Shown piece by piece: positions 8,716 through 9,836 of a stretch of DNA of 9,836 bases (within the stretch, counting starts at the first letter, position 1; each line of letters opens with the position of its first letter). The stretch covers positions 1-9,836 of the forward strand of contig JAPPKV010000214.1 in assembly GCA_028819775.1 (NCBI GenBank), in the 5' to 3' direction. Origin of the DNA: Gammaproteobacteria bacterium. Its GTDB lineage: Bacteria; Pseudomonadota; Gammaproteobacteria; Pseudomonadales; Azotimanducaceae_A. The notes beneath the pieces are model-generated. The model was not told where the DNA came from and searched no databases. It saw only the letters and a program-made list of their open reading frames with translations. The position numbers were made by a program, and so were the translations under genes.

Positions 8716-9420
8716 ATGCAAATCAGCGTTTATCGATTTGATCCTGATAAGGATGAGTCACCCCGAATGGAAGAGATGGCCCTCGATCTGCCGGAGGGTC
8801 GCGATCTCATGGTGCTCGACGTCCTGGAGCTTATGAAAGCCCAGGATCCGTCCATCGCCTACCGGCGTTCCTGCCGCGAGGGGGTATGCGGATCGGACGG
8901 CATCAACATGAATGGCCGAAACGGCCTGGCGTGCATCACGCCGGTCTCGGAGGCGGCGCCACGGGGCAAGCTGACCCTGCGGCCTTTGCCCGGATTGCCG
9001 GTGGTCCGCGATCTGGTCGTGGACATGAGCCAGTTCTACCGGCAGTACGAGAAGATCACGCCGTGGCTGGTCAACGACACGCCGCCGCCTGCCCAGGAGC
9101 GACTTCAGTCACCCGAGGACCGCGAAAAGCTAAACGGCCTCTACGAGTGCATCCTGTGCGCGTGTTGTTCCACCGCCTGTCCGTCGTTCTGGTGGAACCC
9201 GGACAAGTTCGTGGGTCCCGCAGGGCTGCTGCAGGCCTACCGGTTCCTCGCGGACAGCCGCGACACCGCGACCGCCGAGCGCCTCGCGGCGTTGGAGGAT
9301 CCGTTCAGCGTGTTCCGCTGCCGAGGCATCATGAACTGCGTCAGTGTCTGCCCGAAGGGCCTGAACCCGACCCGCGCCATCGGCAAGATCCGAACGATGT
9401 TGCTCAGCCAGGGCATCTGA
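8716..9420 (+). CDS. sdhB: Succinate dehydrogenase iron-sulfur subunit
   Basis: SdhB carries electrons from the SdhA flavin through three iron-sulfur clusters to ubiquinone at SdhC/D. The product has 234 residues (E. coli 238). The [2Fe-2S] ligands are C53, C58, D61 and C73 in CREGVCGSDG...C; Asp replaces the third Cys, as in E. coli. The C-terminal ferredoxin domain has CILCACCSTACP (145-156) and CRGIMNCVSVCPKG (202-215), giving C145, C148, C151 and C212 for [4Fe-4S] and C155, C202 and C208 for [3Fe-4S]. The ATG at 8716 is 8 bases after the sdhA stop with a weak GAGAA upstream. It is the last gene of the compact sdh block; a repeat-filled 230-base gap separates it from sucA. Confidence 0.98.
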   Translation: MQISVYRFDPDKDESPRMEEMALDLPEGRDLMVLDVLELMKAQDPSIAYRRSCREGVCGSDGINMNGRNGLACITPVSEAAPRGKLTLRPLPGLPVVRDLVVDMSQFYRQYEKITPWLVNDTPPPAQERLQSPEDREKLNGLYECILCACCSTACPSFWWNPDKFVGPAGLLQAYRFLADSRDTATAERLAALEDPFSVFRCRGIMNCVSVCPKGLNPTRAIGKIRTMLLSQGI

Positions 9421-9478
9421 ACCCTCCTCGTATGGCACAAATCCGCAACCCGCTGCATCGATTGACGGAGACCCGCAG

Positions 9479-9517
9479 GGGCGACCCTATCGCGCCCGGC
9501 GGGACGCGCGGTCGCCC
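9479..9517. repeat. Two-part hairpin unit, copy 2a
   Basis: The outer arms GGGCGACC (9479-9486) and GGTCGCCC (9510-9517) are perfectly complementary. Inside, CGCGCCC (9491-9497) pairs with GGGACGCG (9501-9508) with one bulged A. The left side contains CTATCGCGCCCG at 9487-9498. Confidence 0.7.
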
Positions 9518-9520
9518 GCT

Positions 9521-9553
9521 CGACCCTATCGCGCCCGACAGGGCGCGCGGTCG
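9521..9553. repeat. Two-part hairpin unit, copy 2b
   Basis: This is a tandem copy of the preceding unit. Outer arms CGACC (9521-9525) and GGTCG (9549-9553) enclose a perfect 7-bp inner stem, CGCGCCC (9530-9536) and GGGCGCG (9541-9547), around GACA. The CTATCGCGCCCG string is at 9526-9537. Its inner stem has no bulge, unlike unit 2a, so the differences between units leave the stems largely able to pair. Confidence 0.7.
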
Positions 9554-9582
9554 CCCGTGCCGCATGCCGGCTCCCTTGACAG

Positions 9583-9610
9583 CGGGACGGGACAAGCCCG
9601 TCCCCTACGG
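9583..9610. repeat. 28-base repeat with 8-bp-arm palindrome, copy 2
   Basis: This is identical over 28 bases to 4685-4712: arms GGGACGGG (9584-9591) and CCCGTCCC (9597-9604) around ACAAG, then CTACGG. It lies 40 bases before the sucA ATG, with a TTGACA just upstream at 9576-9581 that has no matching -10. Confidence 0.85.
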
Positions 9611-9650
9611 TCGCGTTCTTAGGGGTTTCGCGATGGCGAATAGCTGACGC

Positions 9651-9836
9651 ATGACCGCAATAGACGATTTCGTCGAACGCATGCGGCGGAGTTCGCATCT
9701 CTCCGCGGGCAACGTCGCCTACGTCGAGCAACTCTACGAGACCTACCTGGACGACCCCAACGGCGTCCCCGAAGAGTGGCGCCGCGACTTCGACCGACTG
9801 CCCATGGTCGACGATGTCGCCGCCGACGTCCCGCAC
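9651..9836 (+). CDS. sucA: 2-oxoglutarate dehydrogenase E1 subunit, N-terminal part (3' end outside window)
   Basis: The frame from ATG 9651 stays open to the window end, giving 62 residues. SucA is the thiamine-diphosphate E1 enzyme that decarboxylates 2-oxoglutarate and transfers the succinyl group to E2 (SucB). The visible piece is the conserved N-terminal segment: a variable start, then SSHLSAGNVAYVEQLYETY (14-32), LDDPNGVPEEWRRDF (33-47) and RLP (49-51). This closely parallels the E. coli start (YLSGAN...WIEQLYEDFLTDP). The catalytic domains lie outside the window. Its position after sdhB is the classic sdhCDAB-sucAB order. No strong ribosome binding site is seen before the ATG. Confidence 0.92.
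   Translation, partial: MTAIDDFVERMRRSSHLSAGNVAYVEQLYETYLDDPNGVPEEWRRDFDRLPMVDDVAADVPH

Larger units (their letters stand above)
9479..9610. repeat. Composite palindromic repeat element, copy 2 (REP/BIME-like)
   Basis: Most of the sdhB-sucA gap (9421-9650) consists of two tandem related hairpins (9479-9517 and 9521-9553) followed by a third, unrelated palindrome (9584-9604). The module order, orientation and spacing match 4584-4712, though the tandem hairpins have longer outer arms (GGTCG/CGACC) here. The rest of the gap shows no convincing promoter. In E. coli, sdh and suc genes are largely read from the sdh promoter, so these hairpins may sit inside a continuing transcript. Confidence 0.75.

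Noticed and set aside
9479..9610. Tandem repeats as a CRISPR array
   Set aside because: There are only two adjacent units, each a hairpin, with no uniform unique spacers and no cas genes.
9576..9611. TTGACA as part of a sucA promoter
   Set aside because: The -35 is perfect, but no acceptable -10 is found 16-18 bases downstream; that position lies inside the palindrome (CGTCCC).
9237..9836. Minus-strand frame running off the right edge
   Set aside because: It covers sdhB, the palindromic gap and sucA in antisense. Its sequence mixes shadows of these and is not a protein.

Overview
The window is GC-rich DNA from what is most likely a gammaproteobacterium. The main clue is gene order: gltA (citrate synthase) is transcribed divergently from sdhCDAB, and sdhB is followed by the start of sucA, the layout known from Escherichia coli and relatives. 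The Sdh proteins keep the E. coli-type heme, quinone, FAD and Fe-S residues, including the Asp ligand of the SdhB [2Fe-2S] cluster. The large TonB-dependent receptor at the left edge is of the kind expanded in marine and oligotrophic proteobacteria, but the family cannot be fixed from this sequence.

Layout. Bases 2-2716 hold the 3' part of a TonB-dependent outer-membrane receptor (+), cut by the window edge. A strong hairpin just after its stop is probably its terminator. Bases 2832-4583 hold a stand-alone SNF2-family ATPase with a C-terminal SWIM zinc finger (+). Bases 4584-4712 hold a compact set of palindromes between this gene and the convergent gltA (4707-6056, -). Bases 6057-6181 are the shared gltA/sdhC control region. 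sdhC, sdhD, sdhA and sdhB (6182-9420, +) form a tightly packed operon encoding succinate dehydrogenase (complex II). A 230-base gap holds a second copy of the palindrome set (9479-9610). The window ends with the first 62 codons of sucA (9651-9836, +), the E1 subunit of 2-oxoglutarate dehydrogenase.

How the genes work together. Citrate synthase, 2-oxoglutarate dehydrogenase and succinate dehydrogenase are TCA-cycle enzymes, and the divergent control region between gltA and sdhC is where they can be regulated together. The receptor and the SNF2 protein have no evident link to the TCA genes; they are neighbours only.

Most of the window is conventional. The feature least explained by ordinary annotation is a composite palindromic repeat of about 130 bp present twice, 4.9 kb apart, with the same module order and orientation. 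It includes a 28-base identical stretch that in the first copy supplies the gltA stop codon. Secondary points are a long hydrophobic insertion in the receptor barrel and the orphan SNF2-SWIM protein. I found no defence system, CRISPR array, tRNA, rRNA or transposase.
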